Positions 34,746-46,508 of a stretch of 64,000 nt of DNA are shown in pieces (the first letter of the stretch is position 1; each line of letters opens with the position of its first letter). This DNA comes from Oegoconia quadripuncta (Eukaryota > Arthropoda > Insecta > Lepidoptera > Autostichidae): the NCBI GenBank assembly GCA_949316235.1, contig OX438759.1, positions 12,437,618-12,501,617 of the forward strand. Reading direction: 5' to 3'. Both the position numbers and the translations under genes were made by a program. The notes beneath the pieces were generated by a model. That model searched no databases, had not been told where the DNA came from, and saw nothing but the letters and a program-made list of their open reading frames with translations.

Positions 34746-36054
34746 GAAATATTTTGACAATAATGCGAATAATTATTTTCGTGTAACAGAACATCGGAGA
34801 ACCTCGATTATTATATCAATTTAATTCTCCATCCGGGTGTGCGGGTATGTATACCTAATGTGATTGTCTCGACTGATGAATTCCATTCCCTTCCAGCTGA
34901 ATCCACGGGGACGGCCTTTATGAGTGCATTCCCTCCGTCCCATTTGCGGTGCGGAGCCTCAGATAATTCGAATTTATATTATTGGGGTATCGATCGTCCC
35001 TATAGAATACACGCAATGCTTTTAATGCCTATTGTACGACGTGAGGTGAAATTGATGTCTGACGTTGGCCTAGTCTAGCATAAATATGTATTATATTAAA
35101 AATACTCTTAAACACAAGCTTTTAATGCTCCATCATGATTATCACATATTATGCTAGTACAAAGACGAGTAACATAAAGTCCATCAAGGAGTTCCAGTGG
35201 CAATCTTCATCAGATCCTCGTCATCACGTCAAATTAGCCCAAATTCGACTATCTTGTCATTTGCCGTCAGGGAGTTCCAGTCTCTACATCCTGGCTCCAT
35301 CATCAGATCAGCTCGATGGTACCATAATATTGCATTGTCATACAATCTACATAAATATGGCAAATTTTAGCTCAATCAGATCGTTTATCAGTAAGTGGTT
35401 GAAAAATGGTTTGCAAATTTTGAAACGGACAACTTAGATATAAATATACATACGAACATTGCAAAGTAAATAAAATAATAAAAACATAACGAAGATGGGT
35501 GGACGAAGTAATTAATCGACGGGCTTCATCAGTTTTCACGAATGAGAAATTATATTTGACTTGCTTTTTTCATAAGGTACAGAAATCCGTGCTTGTTGAT
35601 GACAGGTGGTGAGCGTTTTACTTCTTCGTTCATAAAGTATAGAAATCCCTGCGGAGGCAACTTCTCTCATCTTCACTTAACATCAGGTGTGATTGAGGTC
35701 AAGTACCAACACGTTGTACATGAAAAAAAAAAGGCGACAGACTAATCTTAAGTGTTTGGATCTGGCATTTACTGGGATCGCGATTTACTTTGCATTTGTG
35801 GTCAAACGTGACTTCAGTTAAGTACGTATAAATGAATAGAAGAATTGTAGATGTCTACGTTTTCGTGGAGCCGCCGTGATTTGTGGCGGCACTGCTCTTT
35901 AAATATTTAGAATGCGTTTTTGAAGTCAATATTGACATTGAAAGAAGCTATTATAGGTATACAGTATGTAAACGTTACGTGTTAAATTTTGAAATCAAAC
36001 TGCTTTTGGTCCTTCAAATCATATCAGATTTTATTTGTGTATAGTGTATATGTT
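34746..36054. other. Intronic; SINE A 3' fragment at 35664-35735
   Basis: 'ctcatcttcacttaacatca', 'ggtgtgattgaggtcaagta' and an A-run identify a severely 5'-truncated SINE A (+). Just after it, 'ggcatttactgggatcgcg' resembles the LINE tail at 63421-63610. The 79- and 100-codon frames at 34839 and 35135 have no domain. Confidence 0.5.
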
Positions 36055-36190
36055 TTATCCCGATAAAGTAAGTAGTTCCCGCGGGATAAACAAATTAAGC
36101 TATTCCACGCAGGCGAAGCCGCGGGCGGAAAGTTAGTTCATAATCAACAAACAAACATCCAAATGATAGCATTTATGATATTAGTTTAAT
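36055..36190. repeat. Repeat E, rearranged (inverted head plus direct tail)
   Basis: 36055-36137 is the repeat E head in - orientation ('cccgcgggataaacaaatta', 'cgcaggcgaagccgcgggcg'). It is directly followed at 36138-36190 by the repeat E tail in + orientation ('caacaaacaaacatccaaat'). Confidence 0.7.
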
Positions 36191-36379
36191 AGATTAGATT
36201 GATTTTGTGACTTATTCCATCACACAATGTGACGATAATCTGGCCCCTGAATCTCTGTAACATTTCTTTCAACGGTTTCGAGCTTGTGGTCTATCCTGTC
36301 CATGATTAACCGTCTCTCTCCTCTAGACCACCATTCAGAAGCGAATGTTGCTCTAACGTACATGTACGTAACGTACGTA

Positions 36380-36454
36380 CAAATGAGGACTGAGAAGTAT
36401 ACTTCTCAGTAGTCAGTAGTCTCAGAAGTAGGTATACTTCTCAGTCCTCATTTG
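36380..36454. repeat. 75-bp hairpin-forming palindrome
   Basis: 'caaatgaggactgagaagta' opens and its reverse complement closes the segment, with perfect arms of 22 bp. A nested 16-bp palindrome gagaagtatacttctc lies in the left half. Confidence 0.9.
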
Positions 36455-37296
36455 AATTATTTTCGCTTCAGTTTGATAAATCCCTGGTATTTACGTATTT
36501 TTTGTAATCGAGTGTGCACTTATTCCATTTGGCACGGAGGGGAGCCTTTTGATGATATTAGTTTTCATACGACAGAGTGCAATAAGTTTGCCGCACTTTT
36601 TCTCGTTCTTATCCTATTTCCGTTACCGTTTGCGCTGCTACTTCCAATAGTGCAAACCCAAACAAAATAACGATTTTCCTTAAAGCAAAATATTTGTCGC
36701 AATAATCGACTTTGATTTGCAGTAAAATTCAGTATCCAGGAAGTCAGTCAAAAGATTTTATTTCATAGTGTAAAAATAAATAATAATAACTAAATATTAA
36801 TAAATAAATAAAAATAAAAACATAAACCTTCCTGGCAGTCGGGTACAAAACAAAACCGAGTAAATATGATTATCCTATTTATGTAATCAACCCCGTCACC
36901 CACGACAAAAAGATCGCTTATGGCATGTCGCTTTAATTCTAACTTAATTTAATTTATTAATTCTATCTTTTAATCAGCTCTACTATACAAGAAACTTAGA
37001 TATTTAAAACCTTAAACCTATGTCTATATGATGTTTATGAGTAGGTATAATCTTTGGACAAAAATGTTAACAAAACAAATTAACTGCTAAGACCACAGTA
37101 AAAGGAAAAATGTAAACATTTGAAATTAGAACGAAAAAGTGAATTGGCGCCCTTTAGGCACAGAATTAATATAGTATTAACGTACTTTAGGCCTTCCCGC
37201 AATTTTGAATAGTGAGATTTGAATCGTTTTCCACAATTTGACCGGTTAAGTTTTAATAGGTAGGTAATGTAAGAAAAATAAAACAGTACTTTGTTA
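36455..37296. other. Intronic, no gene seen
   Basis: AT-rich; nothing recognised. Confidence 0.4.
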
Positions 37297-37556
37297 GAAA
37301 TTAGTTCTTTCCTTAAGTTTGCCGTTTGTCATTACTTCCTTCTTTATTAGCGATACTATCGAATGGTGTAGTAATAGTGTTTTTTTTTAAATCAACGGGT
37401 TCGATTCCCGACTAGAAATATTGATTTTTCAAAAATCCAATGATGCAGTTTTAGTTTTCATCAAAATCGTGCCCGAGACTCCTTTGAGTACTTTTCGATA
37501 TTCCTCACACTTTCGGATTTGGCCATGCACGCCCATTTGAAAAAATCACCTGTGTA
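37297..37556 (+). repeat. Single-arm relative of the 268-bp TIR, copy 1
   Basis: 260 bp. Blocks in the same order as the 22673-22940 terminal repeat: 'ttagcgatactatcgaatgg', 'tagtgttttttttt', 'gggttcgattcccg' (T-arm; B box 37398-37408, 148 bp from the end), 'ttgatttttcaaaaatccaa', 'tgatgcag' and 'ctcctttgagtac'. Its near-twin is at 38255-38525. An A-box-like 'tggtgtagtaatag' precedes the B box. No inverted partner lies nearby. Confidence 0.7.
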
Positions 37557-37774
37557 CCATGTCTTCAGCAACAAAATAAATTCGATAGGGATGACGAAAA
37601 TTTGTATCACCTCGTAGCCCCACGCAGGCGCAGTGCGAAATGGGGCATCCTTCGACTGTTGCATGCATGCGTACACGCCGCTTTGCGTTTCGCAAATCGC
37701 GTGTGTATTAAAAAAATAAAAAATAAATAAAATATCCTTAGACATACACACAGCGCCATCTAGTTCCACAGTAA
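37557..37774. other. Intronic, no element recognised
   Basis: The 105-codon frame (37461-37778, -) overlaps the repeat before it and has no domain. Confidence 0.4.
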
Positions 37775-37990
37775 GCAACTATAGGCTTGTGTTATGGATA
37801 CCAGATGGTTGATATACTACATAAATACATTTTTTTTTTGTAAATAAATACTTATTATAAATGAAAACATCCATAACTCGGGTACAAATGTCCGTATTCA
37901 TTACACAAACATATGCCCCTAGCGGGATTCGAACCCGCAACCTTTTGGTATAGTGGCCAGAGTTGCTAACCACTACACCAAACAGGCCGT
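37775..37990 (-). repeat. SINE family B1, near full length
   Basis: On the - strand: 'cggcctgtttggtgtagtgg' head (A box), 'gggttcgaatcccgctaggg' (B box), then 'tgtgtaatgaatacggacat', 'cccgagttatggatgttttc' and 'atcaaccatctggtatcc'. This is the best reference copy of subtype B1. Confidence 0.88.
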
Positions 37991-38006
37991 CGAATATAGC
38001 GAATTA

Positions 38007-38229
38007 GGGTCAATTCACACCGAGACGCGACGCGACGCGACGATACTCTAAGAGGCCAATGATTTCGCGCTGCACCTCGAGGCGCAGTGCTGCGTGGTGC
38101 AACGTAATCTGAATTCTCACAATGTAATGTGTATCTTTTCGTGTAGTGAATAAAGTATATTCTGAGTCGCTCTATGAAAAATGTGCGCGCAGCGTCGCGT
38201 CGCGTCGCGTCTCGGTGTGAACTGACCCT
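38007..38229. mobile_element. MITE with CGCGA-repeat TIRs
   Basis: Ends gggtcaattcacaccgagac and inverse, followed inwards by (gcgac)n, giving terminal repeats of about 37 bp. TA flanks both ends. About 223 bp and non-coding. It is far more CpG-rich than its surroundings. The superfamily is uncertain (TA duplication fits Tc1/mariner-like). Confidence 0.85.
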
Positions 38230-38254
38230 AACCGCGAAGAGATAATTAAAATTT

Positions 38255-38525
38255 GAAATTAGAACTTTCCTTAACTTTGCCGTACCTATGTCACTCATTA
38301 CTTCCCAGAATTCGTCTTTATTAGCGACACTATCGAATGGTGTAATAATAGTGTTTTTTTTTTCCAAAATCAACGAGTTCGATTTATGGCTAGGAATATT
38401 GATTTTACAAAAATCCAGTGATGTAGTTTTAGTTTTCATCAAAACCTGGCCCGAGGCTCCTCCGAGTACTTTCGCTATTCCCCATTGTTTGGCTAATTTG
38501 CACTCCCACTTGAAAAATTCACGCA
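38255..38525 (+). repeat. Single-arm relative of the 268-bp TIR, copy 2
   Basis: 271 bp, aligning end to end with 37297-37556 ('gaaattag', 'tttgccg', 'cgacactatcgaatggtgta', 'atattgattt.acaaaaatcca', 'cccgaggctcctccgagtac'). The B box is degraded ('gagttcgattta'). It has the same orientation as copy 1, so the pair is a direct, not an inverted, repeat. Confidence 0.7.
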
Positions 38526-39426
38526 TTCAAATATTATTTGTATAATCGTCGTTCAAATATCTAATTTCATTCTTTAACATTATAAAATTATATAACATTA
38601 TACATCGTCATTAAGCCACTTGTACAATGTTGTCCTAAATAGTCGTACATTTAATGAGTTTATGTCGTTTGGTATTATAGATGCTGACACAAACATAGTA
38701 TAAACACCTCTTGTCATATTGCAAAGTCGCTTTTCCACATCCACGGTTTGAGACGGGTTGGTTCAATTCTGTTAACGTGCCTTAAATTACACATGCCTAT
38801 TGTTATAGTGAAATTATTTTGGGCACCAGGTGCTGACGCTCTCTTTAGAGAGTTGTCCAGCCCGAGCAGCTGGTTAGTGCAATGCACGATTAGAGAGCTG
38901 GCCAATACTTTGCAACTACACACTACTATACAATGCGGCCAGCCTTCTGGATACGAATCCACCAACCAGAGACTTGAGGCAAGTTATTTACTTGTGACTG
39001 TTTTAAAAACAAATTGTATAATTATTCCCATTGTAACGAATGTAAATAATCTATGCTCCCGAGTCTTTTAAATACACATCAACGGCCAAGTACCTATAAT
39101 GTATCCATTTTGATCATTTTAAATGAAAATGTCAACTGGTGCAAATAATTTGGGAGACTAGAATAGATAATGAATGGTACACTTTATATACTTCACTGCT
39201 TACGTAATTTCATATCTTTTAAACATAATGTCTCGTCAACATAATGTTTTTGTCACATCAAAGTCTTACATAGAATAGGTAGATGACATAAATCTGTTCC
39301 GCGATCTTTAATAATATAATAAGGTATCTATTGCTATACTTACAAGGAGACTTCGACAACTCATTTATTAAAAGTGATTTTTTACTGAAAATAAATAATT
39401 TGAATTTGAAAATTTGAATAAGAAAC
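38526..39426. other. Intronic, no gene seen
   Basis: Opposed frames of 83 and 107 codons at 38714-39071 have no recognised domain. Confidence 0.4.
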
Positions 39427-40060
39427 TGGATTTACTGTTATGATCCTGAAAATAAATGACAGTCTACTGAGTGGGTGTTTCCTTCCGAGGAGTTGCCAAC
39501 TAAAGTGAAGAGATGTCGAAACGTGGGAAAAAAGATAGTGGCCTTGTTCTTCGGAAGGACAGGTCATTACGCAACAATTGTTTTAGAGGATCGAAAAACA
39601 GTTACTGTAGTATTGTACACTAACAGTTGTTTGCCACTTGTCTTGGAAAAAGTTCGGGAGAAACGACCTCGCAGTAGGATCCTCCTTCACCACGACAACG
39701 CCTCGTCGCACACCGCCAAGTAAACGATCGACTATTTGGCGACGTCAGACGTGGAATTATTGGGTCACCCGCCATATAGCCCCGACCTAGCACCTTGCGA
39801 TTTTTATTTATTCCCGAAAATAAAAGAAAAACTTCGAGGAAAACGTTTTATGCACGCCGAAGAAGCAGTGGCTGCGTTTCAAAAGGCCGTCGAAGAGAAC
39901 CCTAAGGACGAGTGGGCAAAGTGCTTTTCCCGGTGGTTCCATCAGATGCAGCGATGTATTGATGTGAATGGACACTATTTTGAAAAGACATAATAAAACT
40001 AATAACTTTCTAGTTTGTTTAGTTTTTCATTTTCTAAGAACTTTCAGTGTCGCCCTCATA
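39427..40060 (+). pseudogene. Mariner transposase, C-terminal half (dead)
   Basis: A plus-strand frame starting WIYCYDPE is broken by TGA at 39457 and TAA at 39721. In between and after are EELPTKVKRCRNVGKK, LLHHDNASSHTAK (second catalytic Asp) and HPPYSPDLAPCDFYLFPK (third Asp, 34 residues later: D,D34D as in classical mariner). It ends GHYFEK with a stop at 39991. The N-terminal half with the DNA-binding domain and first Asp is missing. The right end of the element is probably the 'cgccctcata' at about 40060. This is a 5'-deleted fossil. Confidence 0.93.
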
Positions 40061-40796
40061 TAAAGAAGTAATTCTGCAGTCCATATTTACTAATTTTCGG
40101 TCGGAGGTTTTAATTCAAGATTAATGTAAGAATTAACTTCATTGATTTAAGATTTACAGTCATGTTACCTTTTATTTTATGTCTCGACGAGATATGGTTA
40201 CAAGCGATAAGAGAAAGCAATCAACCGTTAAAAATTACCATTTGTAATGTATGATTTCATGTATGAAAAGGTGTAATTTGTTTCGGTGAATAACAAACGT
40301 TGGACATTTTGGCGCATATCGATAGCAGTCGCTTGCTTATAGGATCGATATGACTATTGTATTTATGTAATTGGCTTTTTTGTTACTTAATTCTTAAATT
40401 ACTCTTTTGATCAGACATTCCTTTTTATATTACAAAGCTTTATATATTATTAATTTCTACACGCTATTTTTTTTTGTAAATGTATCTCTTTTGGTATCGT
40501 CATTGTCAGTTAGGAAGATAAGTGGTGTAATGACTTGTCAAAATGTTTTTTTTTTTAACCCAACCATTAACTTAGGTTGATCAAAATTCAAGTATAAATC
40601 TTGGCTCTCCGGTGTAGATGTGAAGTTACCCGCATAAAGGAATTTAGTAATTTAGCGAAATCTCTGTATGCGCCCATACCACTTATTGCTATGGAATGCC
40701 TGTGCCTTGGGACATGTACAGTATCCGAACTCGTTTGAATTGTCCTGTTTATTATTTTCAGCATCAACTTTGGAACAACCTCTTTCCTTTATAGAT
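40061..40796. other. Intronic, no gene seen
   Basis: Nothing recognised. Confidence 0.4.
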
Positions 40797-41031
40797 AACT
40801 AGTTTTCCGCCCGCGGCTTCGCCTGCGTGGGATAGCTTTATTGCGATATGTTTAATTTCTTTATCCCGCGGGAACAACTCACTTTATTGGAAAAAAGTAT
40901 CCTATCTTAATCCAGGGTATATTCTTCCTGTATACCAAATTTCATCCAAATCCGTTTATGCGTGTCGCAGTCATTGAGGAACAAACAAACGAGCATCCAA
41001 ACTATCGCATTTATAATATTAATTAGATATA
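40797..41031 (+). repeat. Repeat E, full copy
   Basis: Head 'ttccgcccgcggcttcgcct', 'cccgcgggaacaactcactt', 'gtatcctatcttaatccagg', 'ataccaaatttcatccaaat' and the end 'gcatttataatattaatta'. It serves with 62231-62474 as the reference for the family. Confidence 0.88.
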
Positions 41032-42714
41032 CTTCGCTCAGCCAAGTTGGTACTTCGATAGTTGACAGAAGTTTGTTAGGGCACAGTGCAATACAGATTG
41101 GACAAAAGGCCAAGGTAATTTTTATGAAGAAGAAACCTGCTTCCATTTGGAAAAAATTGCAGTCGTAGAATTTTAAAATTTTTAATCAATCGAATCGATC
41201 GGAAACTTAACTTACTCTGTCTGTTGTTTTTGGATAGTGTCAATAATAAGGATCAAATCTTATTAACCGAATATGGTGTCTCAAGGAAGTTGATACATAA
41301 AGTTTTTGTTTTAAATTAAATAAAAGCTAAAAACTTTAAGTTAAGTAATAATTCTTTAGAGTAAAATTTTCTATCCTTATTTTTTTTTCATTTGTGGTTA
41401 AAACTAGCGTTGAGGTTTTGCGATTTTAAATGTCTTTGAGATATCTATCAACTGTCATTTATAAACTCTTAATTTATAATCGGCTTTCGAAAAATTCTTA
41501 TCTATCACATTATAAATAAGGGATTGTACAATCAAGGAAGGCCCGCTGAGTATTTAAACAAACAAACTTTGTATTTGATAAAACGAACATGTACCTATAA
41601 TTATTGTTGGTTGTGTAAGAAATTGTCTTGTTATGTTTAGTAAATGGTTTATAAGGCATGTGATGTGGATAAACGATGTTTTAATTAAACAATCTAGTTT
41701 ACTCGTAACAGGAAAACATGTGGTTTATTGTTAATTATTTGTAATCGATTTGATATCGATTTTCTTTGAATCACAGAAGGAATCATATAGTTGGATCACT
41801 TCATTTTTCTAAATAAAATCGAGGGTAGGTCCTATAATCATTGTATTATTTATATTATTTAGATTAATTATATACAGTGTGAATTTTTCAAGTGGACGTG
41901 GATGGCCAAATCCGAAACTATGAGAAATAGCGAAAAGTAGTCAAAGGAGACTCGGGCCTTAAAAATTTTTTAGGTTCGCTATATGTACCAGTGTATCAAA
42001 ATAGAACATCAAATTTAAAAAAGTTTTATTTCGAAAGTAATCTGAAAACGTCATGACATACAACAAAAAAAAAAGAAATAACCGACTTTACTGAATCACC
42101 CACTACAAGGTAAAAAATCATTTATATTGAAAATTGCAACTTGATACCTGAAGCCATTTCTAAGGTTCAAAAAGATGTTATGGGCGAAGTCCATATCGTT
42201 TTTTACTTTGCATGAATTAGGTAGATACTGTATCTCCCATAATCACCTGTCCTCCTCTCTTTCGGTTATGTGAATAAAAGAAGAGCGTCATACCTTTTCA
42301 CAATCCTCCCACGTGGACACGTGACATGTCGAAGTTTTCTATTCACCCGACATCCACGGGGCGATATCCTCCCCGGGACTCTCATATTGACAATCTACTG
42401 TCAGCGGCCGAGAAATGGGACCTCGGGACAATTTCCCGATACGTTTCCTACCACCACCGTTAAATCATATCATGACATAGCTCGGATCATTTTAGTACTA
42501 GATTATTTCTGCATGGTTCCACTTAGGTACGTTAGGTCCCTGTTGAATACATGACTTTAATAACGTTAGAATAAATGGAAAGGAGGAATTAATACGATAA
42601 AATAATATCGTTCAAGAATACAAAATAACTATTGAAACATTTAGAACAAGCGATTAAAACAAAACGGCTGAGCATTGATAAAACATGATTAAGAACCACC
42701 GCTAGAAAATAGGG
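41032..42714. other. Intronic; contains a third partial TIR relative
   Basis: Apart from 41875-41959 (separate entry), nothing is recognised. The 94-codon frame at 42270-42554 has no domain. Confidence 0.4.
41875..41959 (-). repeat. Outer end of a single-arm TIR relative, copy 3
   Basis: In reverse complement it matches the outer ends of 37297-37556 and 38255-38525 ('ggcccgagtctcctttgact', 'acttttcgctatt', 'ggatttggccat', 'cacttgaaaaattcacactg'). It begins 'cagtgtgaatttttcaagtg' directly after TA, so it preserves the terminus: CAGTGTG beside TA, comparable with CAGGGCG beside TA in the nested transposon. Confidence 0.65.
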
Positions 42715-42890
42715 TATGTATGCTTGTATGATGAATACAGACATGTGCACCTGAGTTATGTTTTTAATTTATTTACAAAAAAAATGTATTTGTGTAGTTT
42801 ATCAACCATCTAGTATCTATAATACAAGCCTAATTGCTTAGTGTGGAACTAGATGACGCTGTGTGTATGTGCAAAGATATTTATTTATGT
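42715..42890 (+). repeat. SINE family B1 (5'-truncated)
   Basis: 'gtatgatgaatacagacatg', 'acctgagttatgtttttaat', 'tagtttatcaaccatctagt', 'acaagcctaattgcttagtg' and 'gaactagatgacgctgtgtg' match the B1 body and tail. The tRNA-like head is missing. Confidence 0.8.
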
Positions 42891-45544
42891 ATTATTTATT
42901 TAAACAATCCAGCCAACGTCAGAGATAAAAACCTGTTGGCAATATCTAGAGCTGATTAAATTAATCGTTTACATTAAAAATCGATGATGTTTAGATTCGT
43001 TGACAAATTAACTTGTTAATGTAATGGTGATATCATTTTAGTAATTATTGAATTCCAACCCCATTATGCTTATTTTTACCCGATTGCCCAAGAAAGGAGG
43101 GTAATGTTTTTTGAGCGTGTGTATGTATGTCCGTCCGTTCCTTTGGCGCATCTTGTTGCCTAAATGGCTTTGACCAATTTCGAAGTGTAAGCTGGTGTCG
43201 TTAGATTCGTCTTGATACCTGGAGAGTGGAGTGTTTTATGGTAAAAGATCCAGCATGGTAAAACAAAATATGCCGTCGGGTTTTTTCTTCTTTCTTTTAA
43301 CATAATAGACACGATATTGCGGTTGGTTTCCGACACAGGAAAAGAATTGGGCCTAACAATTTTTTCCCCTGTGAGTATCATGACAGGCGGCTAAAGGGAT
43401 AATATTTTCATGCTTATCGATCAAGTGATTATATATGTACATTGTAAATAGCCTACATACATGAATTTTGTATTCCGGAAAAAGTTCCGAATGTATCGGT
43501 TATGTAAGAGACATGTGACACTGACATGGGATGTTTTTGTGCTAAAAGTGTCGGGACACGTTGAATAGGTATCGCAGGTTATACAGTATGATACGTTCAC
43601 CCGCCTTCGTCAATATTCGATATCGTTATTGACTTTATGTCATTGGTAGAAAATTTATTTTGGTGTCGGTGCGATCGGAGCCGCTATGTATTGCCATATC
43701 TACTTAATTAGCTGCCAAATAAGCTGCCATCATGAATACTTTGAAAACCAGATACTTCTGTGACAATGTGCTTATTGTGTATGACCCAGAACGCCATTTC
43801 TTTCCAGTCGTTCCGGAGTTTTAGAATGATTTAATTTTTGCACAAGAATAGTTAAAGTGTCGGATATGATATAGGCTACATTTTCCCCTGCAAAATAAAA
43901 TAATCAAGTGAGCGCAGGCAAGCTATTTATAAACGTTTTTCGTTTACTTATTTAAAATAAAGAACAAAAGATCGTAACGCATGCCTTATGTTTTTACTAA
44001 CTTTCTAATGTTATAAATATTCTCAATGTAGCCTTCGCGAAACAAAGGCATATTTGCAAATGAAATCTTTTACGTTTAATAAAAATGGATTGTAATTTTA
44101 CATTTATGAATATATAAAAAGTTCTTTGTATAAATACATGTTCAGATTTTAGTCTTGTCTAGATTCATTCGCCTACATTCCGCCTACGTTTAACAATATT
44201 CAATAGGAATTCTGACCTCTTGATCACCACTTGTATCAAGGTTGACATGTAGGGCCTTGTCACCAATTTTACTGTCATATCAAACTTAAATTGCAATGTT
44301 TGCTACAAAAACACTTGTCGAGTACTTAAAGCTTTCACTGGAAAGGTTAAAGTTCCATCTCAGTTAGCATCTCGTCAAGCCGGCAAGAGTACAAAACATA
44401 TATAATACGCAGATAGGTGATGTGATGTATATTTGGGTATTCGAATACGGGTCTTATTTACTTGAAGCGAAAATTCTTTAAGCGAGCACATATTAATTTT
44501 CCATCTATTTCAAAAGATGTCATATCGTTTTGGAGAAAATCCATTTTGAAAATGCATTTACACTCTTCAAATACATCATCACTTCTACAATACCTTCCAT
44601 GCGGTTTAGATAATTGAATAATTGTTCGCCCCAGTAGCATGAGATGACGAATGTAAATCTCTTGGTCATTGTCGATGCGAGTTTCAATTCATCGATGAAG
44701 TATTGAGTTTACTATTGACTGAAGTATCAACATTCAACAATGTTTAACTTGTAGATTAAATATTGATATTTTCTTTCTCATCACGTGTGCACTTATACAG
44801 TGTAGCATTACATTAGATGATACCATCAGTGTAACATAGTATCCTATTGTATTGTACTGTTGTGTAGGTACGATATCGATCTTTTAAAAATCCCTTCCAA
44901 ATTTTATATCTAATGCTTCGTATTTGTTCCTTGCTGTCTCTTTTTTCTGTTTGTATTTTTAAATTTTATTGTATTCTCATCTGAAATTTTGTATGTTTCT
45001 AAATCCATTTATACTATATATATATATATATATATATAGGTACTTCCTTCTCTAAATAATTCACCTACTGTGATAAAACATCTAGGTACCATACTTTGAA
45101 TAGATTTTATCGGATGTGCGTTATTGCAACGTCGGATTGAAAGTATTCGATATGATCATTATATATTTCACTTTAATATTCCCTATTATAAAAACTTGAA
45201 GTAAAGGCTTCGGTTCTGTAATGACACAATTGTCTTAATTATTGGCGGGAAATGTAATTTTTAGTTACCAGTTGTTGTTAATAATTAAGGCAGTTATTTA
45301 TTGTGTGTCTAACAGTCGGATATAAAGATGGATTTGCGGTAAACGACGGCGGAAAATAATATTGTATTTGCAGGAATTTTTGATTTGAACCAAACATGTG
45401 ATGCGTGCCCACAAATCACTGTATGCCAAATAATGTACAGCTATTAGCCCGCTTTACTTGCGCCGCTTTCCACCGCGTTCTGCACACAGCAACCAATTTA
45501 TAATGAGCTTCAAAATTATAGGATATCAATCCTTCAATTCTATT
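42891..45544. other. Intronic; microsatellite only
   Basis: The dispersed 'ggagggtaatgttttttgag' motif occurs near 43095, and (TA)n at 45016-45038. Frames at 43160-43381(-) and 44458-44640(-) have no domain. Confidence 0.4.
45016..45038. repeat. (TA)n microsatellite
   Basis: About 11 TA dinucleotides in a row. Confidence 0.93.
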
Positions 45545-45592
45545 CATAACTAAGTTTCCGCTCGTGACTCCGCCCGCGTGGGTAAAAAGACT
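45545..45592 (+). repeat. Repeat E head fragment
   Basis: 'taagtttccgctcgtgactc' plus 'cgcccgcgtggg' is a diverged repeat E head; the rest of the unit is absent. Confidence 0.65.
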
Positions 45593-45649
45593 GTCAGCCT
45601 GTCCAAAAGACAAGCTTTACAAAAAATGTTTATTCATTAGCGCACTTTA

Positions 45650-45812
45650 ACCGCCTCCGTGGTTCAATGTAAACAACATTGGGTTTGCGATTCGGAGGTC
45701 GCGGGTTTGATCCCCAGCGGGGTACATGTTTAAGTACTCGGTTTGGTTGGTGGTAGGGCATTCATCTTACCACCATCTTATCTAAATCTGCCGCCAAGCA
45801 GCAATGTTAATA
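45650..45812 (+). repeat. SINE family A, left part (interrupted)
   Basis: Head, B box and body up to 'gcagcaatgttaata', where a LINE is inserted. It resumes at 46509. Confidence 0.92.
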
Positions 45813-46508
45813 AATACAAATACAAATACAAATACATTTATTTTGCTCTAAATGTGGTACACAGATCTCATTCACAAATATAGTTTCACACATTTTACCA
45901 GACACTGGCATGCAAAATTTAATTATATTTACACATTTAATTAACGATTATATTTACACATGCATATTATACGTAGTTACAATAATTATTTAGTTAAAAT
46001 GTCACGTTTAGAAAAGTCAATAATAAAATCGTTACAACGTCAAATTCACAGTAGTCAAGATTAAATAGTTATGAAGGTAATAATTAAATTGTATTCATAG
46101 CTTTGGGTATTTGTAAAAGTCAAAATATTCATCCACTGAGTAAAAACAGCATTGTGTCAGCCACTGTTTAAGTTTCCTTTTGAATATACCCAAGGGCAGA
46201 GATTTCATATCATTATTTAATGTGTTATATACTCTTATAGCCATTTGATAGCTATTTCTACTATACAATGATGTTGTTGACGCGGACAACATCAATCTGT
46301 TAGGAAACCTGGTATTAAAGTTACAACTTTCAATTCGCTTTTGGAACAAGTTTGGATGATTTTTAACAAAGACACATAATTCGTAGATATATAAACATGG
46401 TACTGTCAAAATGTTCAAATCCTTAAAAAGTGGTCTACAGGATGTCAATGAATCAACATTACAAAGTGCCCTTATGCATTGTTTCTGTGCTATTAGCGCT
46501 CGATTTAG
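45813..46508 (-). mobile_element. 5'-truncated non-LTR retrotransposon inside SINE A
   Basis: A 696-bp insertion flanked by AATA duplications at 45809-45812 and 46509-46512. On the - strand it encodes the last 135 or so residues of a reverse transcriptase ORF, has a 3' UTR, and ends in a (tttgta)n-type microsatellite tail. That combination fits target-primed insertion of a Jockey/CR1-like LINE. Confidence 0.9.
46095..46508 (-). pseudogene. LINE reverse transcriptase C-terminus
   Basis: Reads ...LIAQKQCIRALCN, SCRPLFKDLNILTVPCLYIYELC, VFVKNHPNLF and RNSYQMAIRVYNTLNNDMK, ending CFYSVDEYFDF and a stop at 46095. This is the typical C-terminal tail of Jockey/CR1-group ORF2 downstream of the polymerase domain. 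The frame is clean, but everything upstream was never copied. The open frame continues into the SINE for another 17 codons, which are not part of the element. Confidence 0.88.

Noticed and set aside
37966..38526. 186-codon - strand frame
   Set aside because: It crosses a single-arm repeat, a CGCGA-rich MITE and part of SINE B1. The Arg-rich RRDAAR-type residues are just the pentamer repeat translated.
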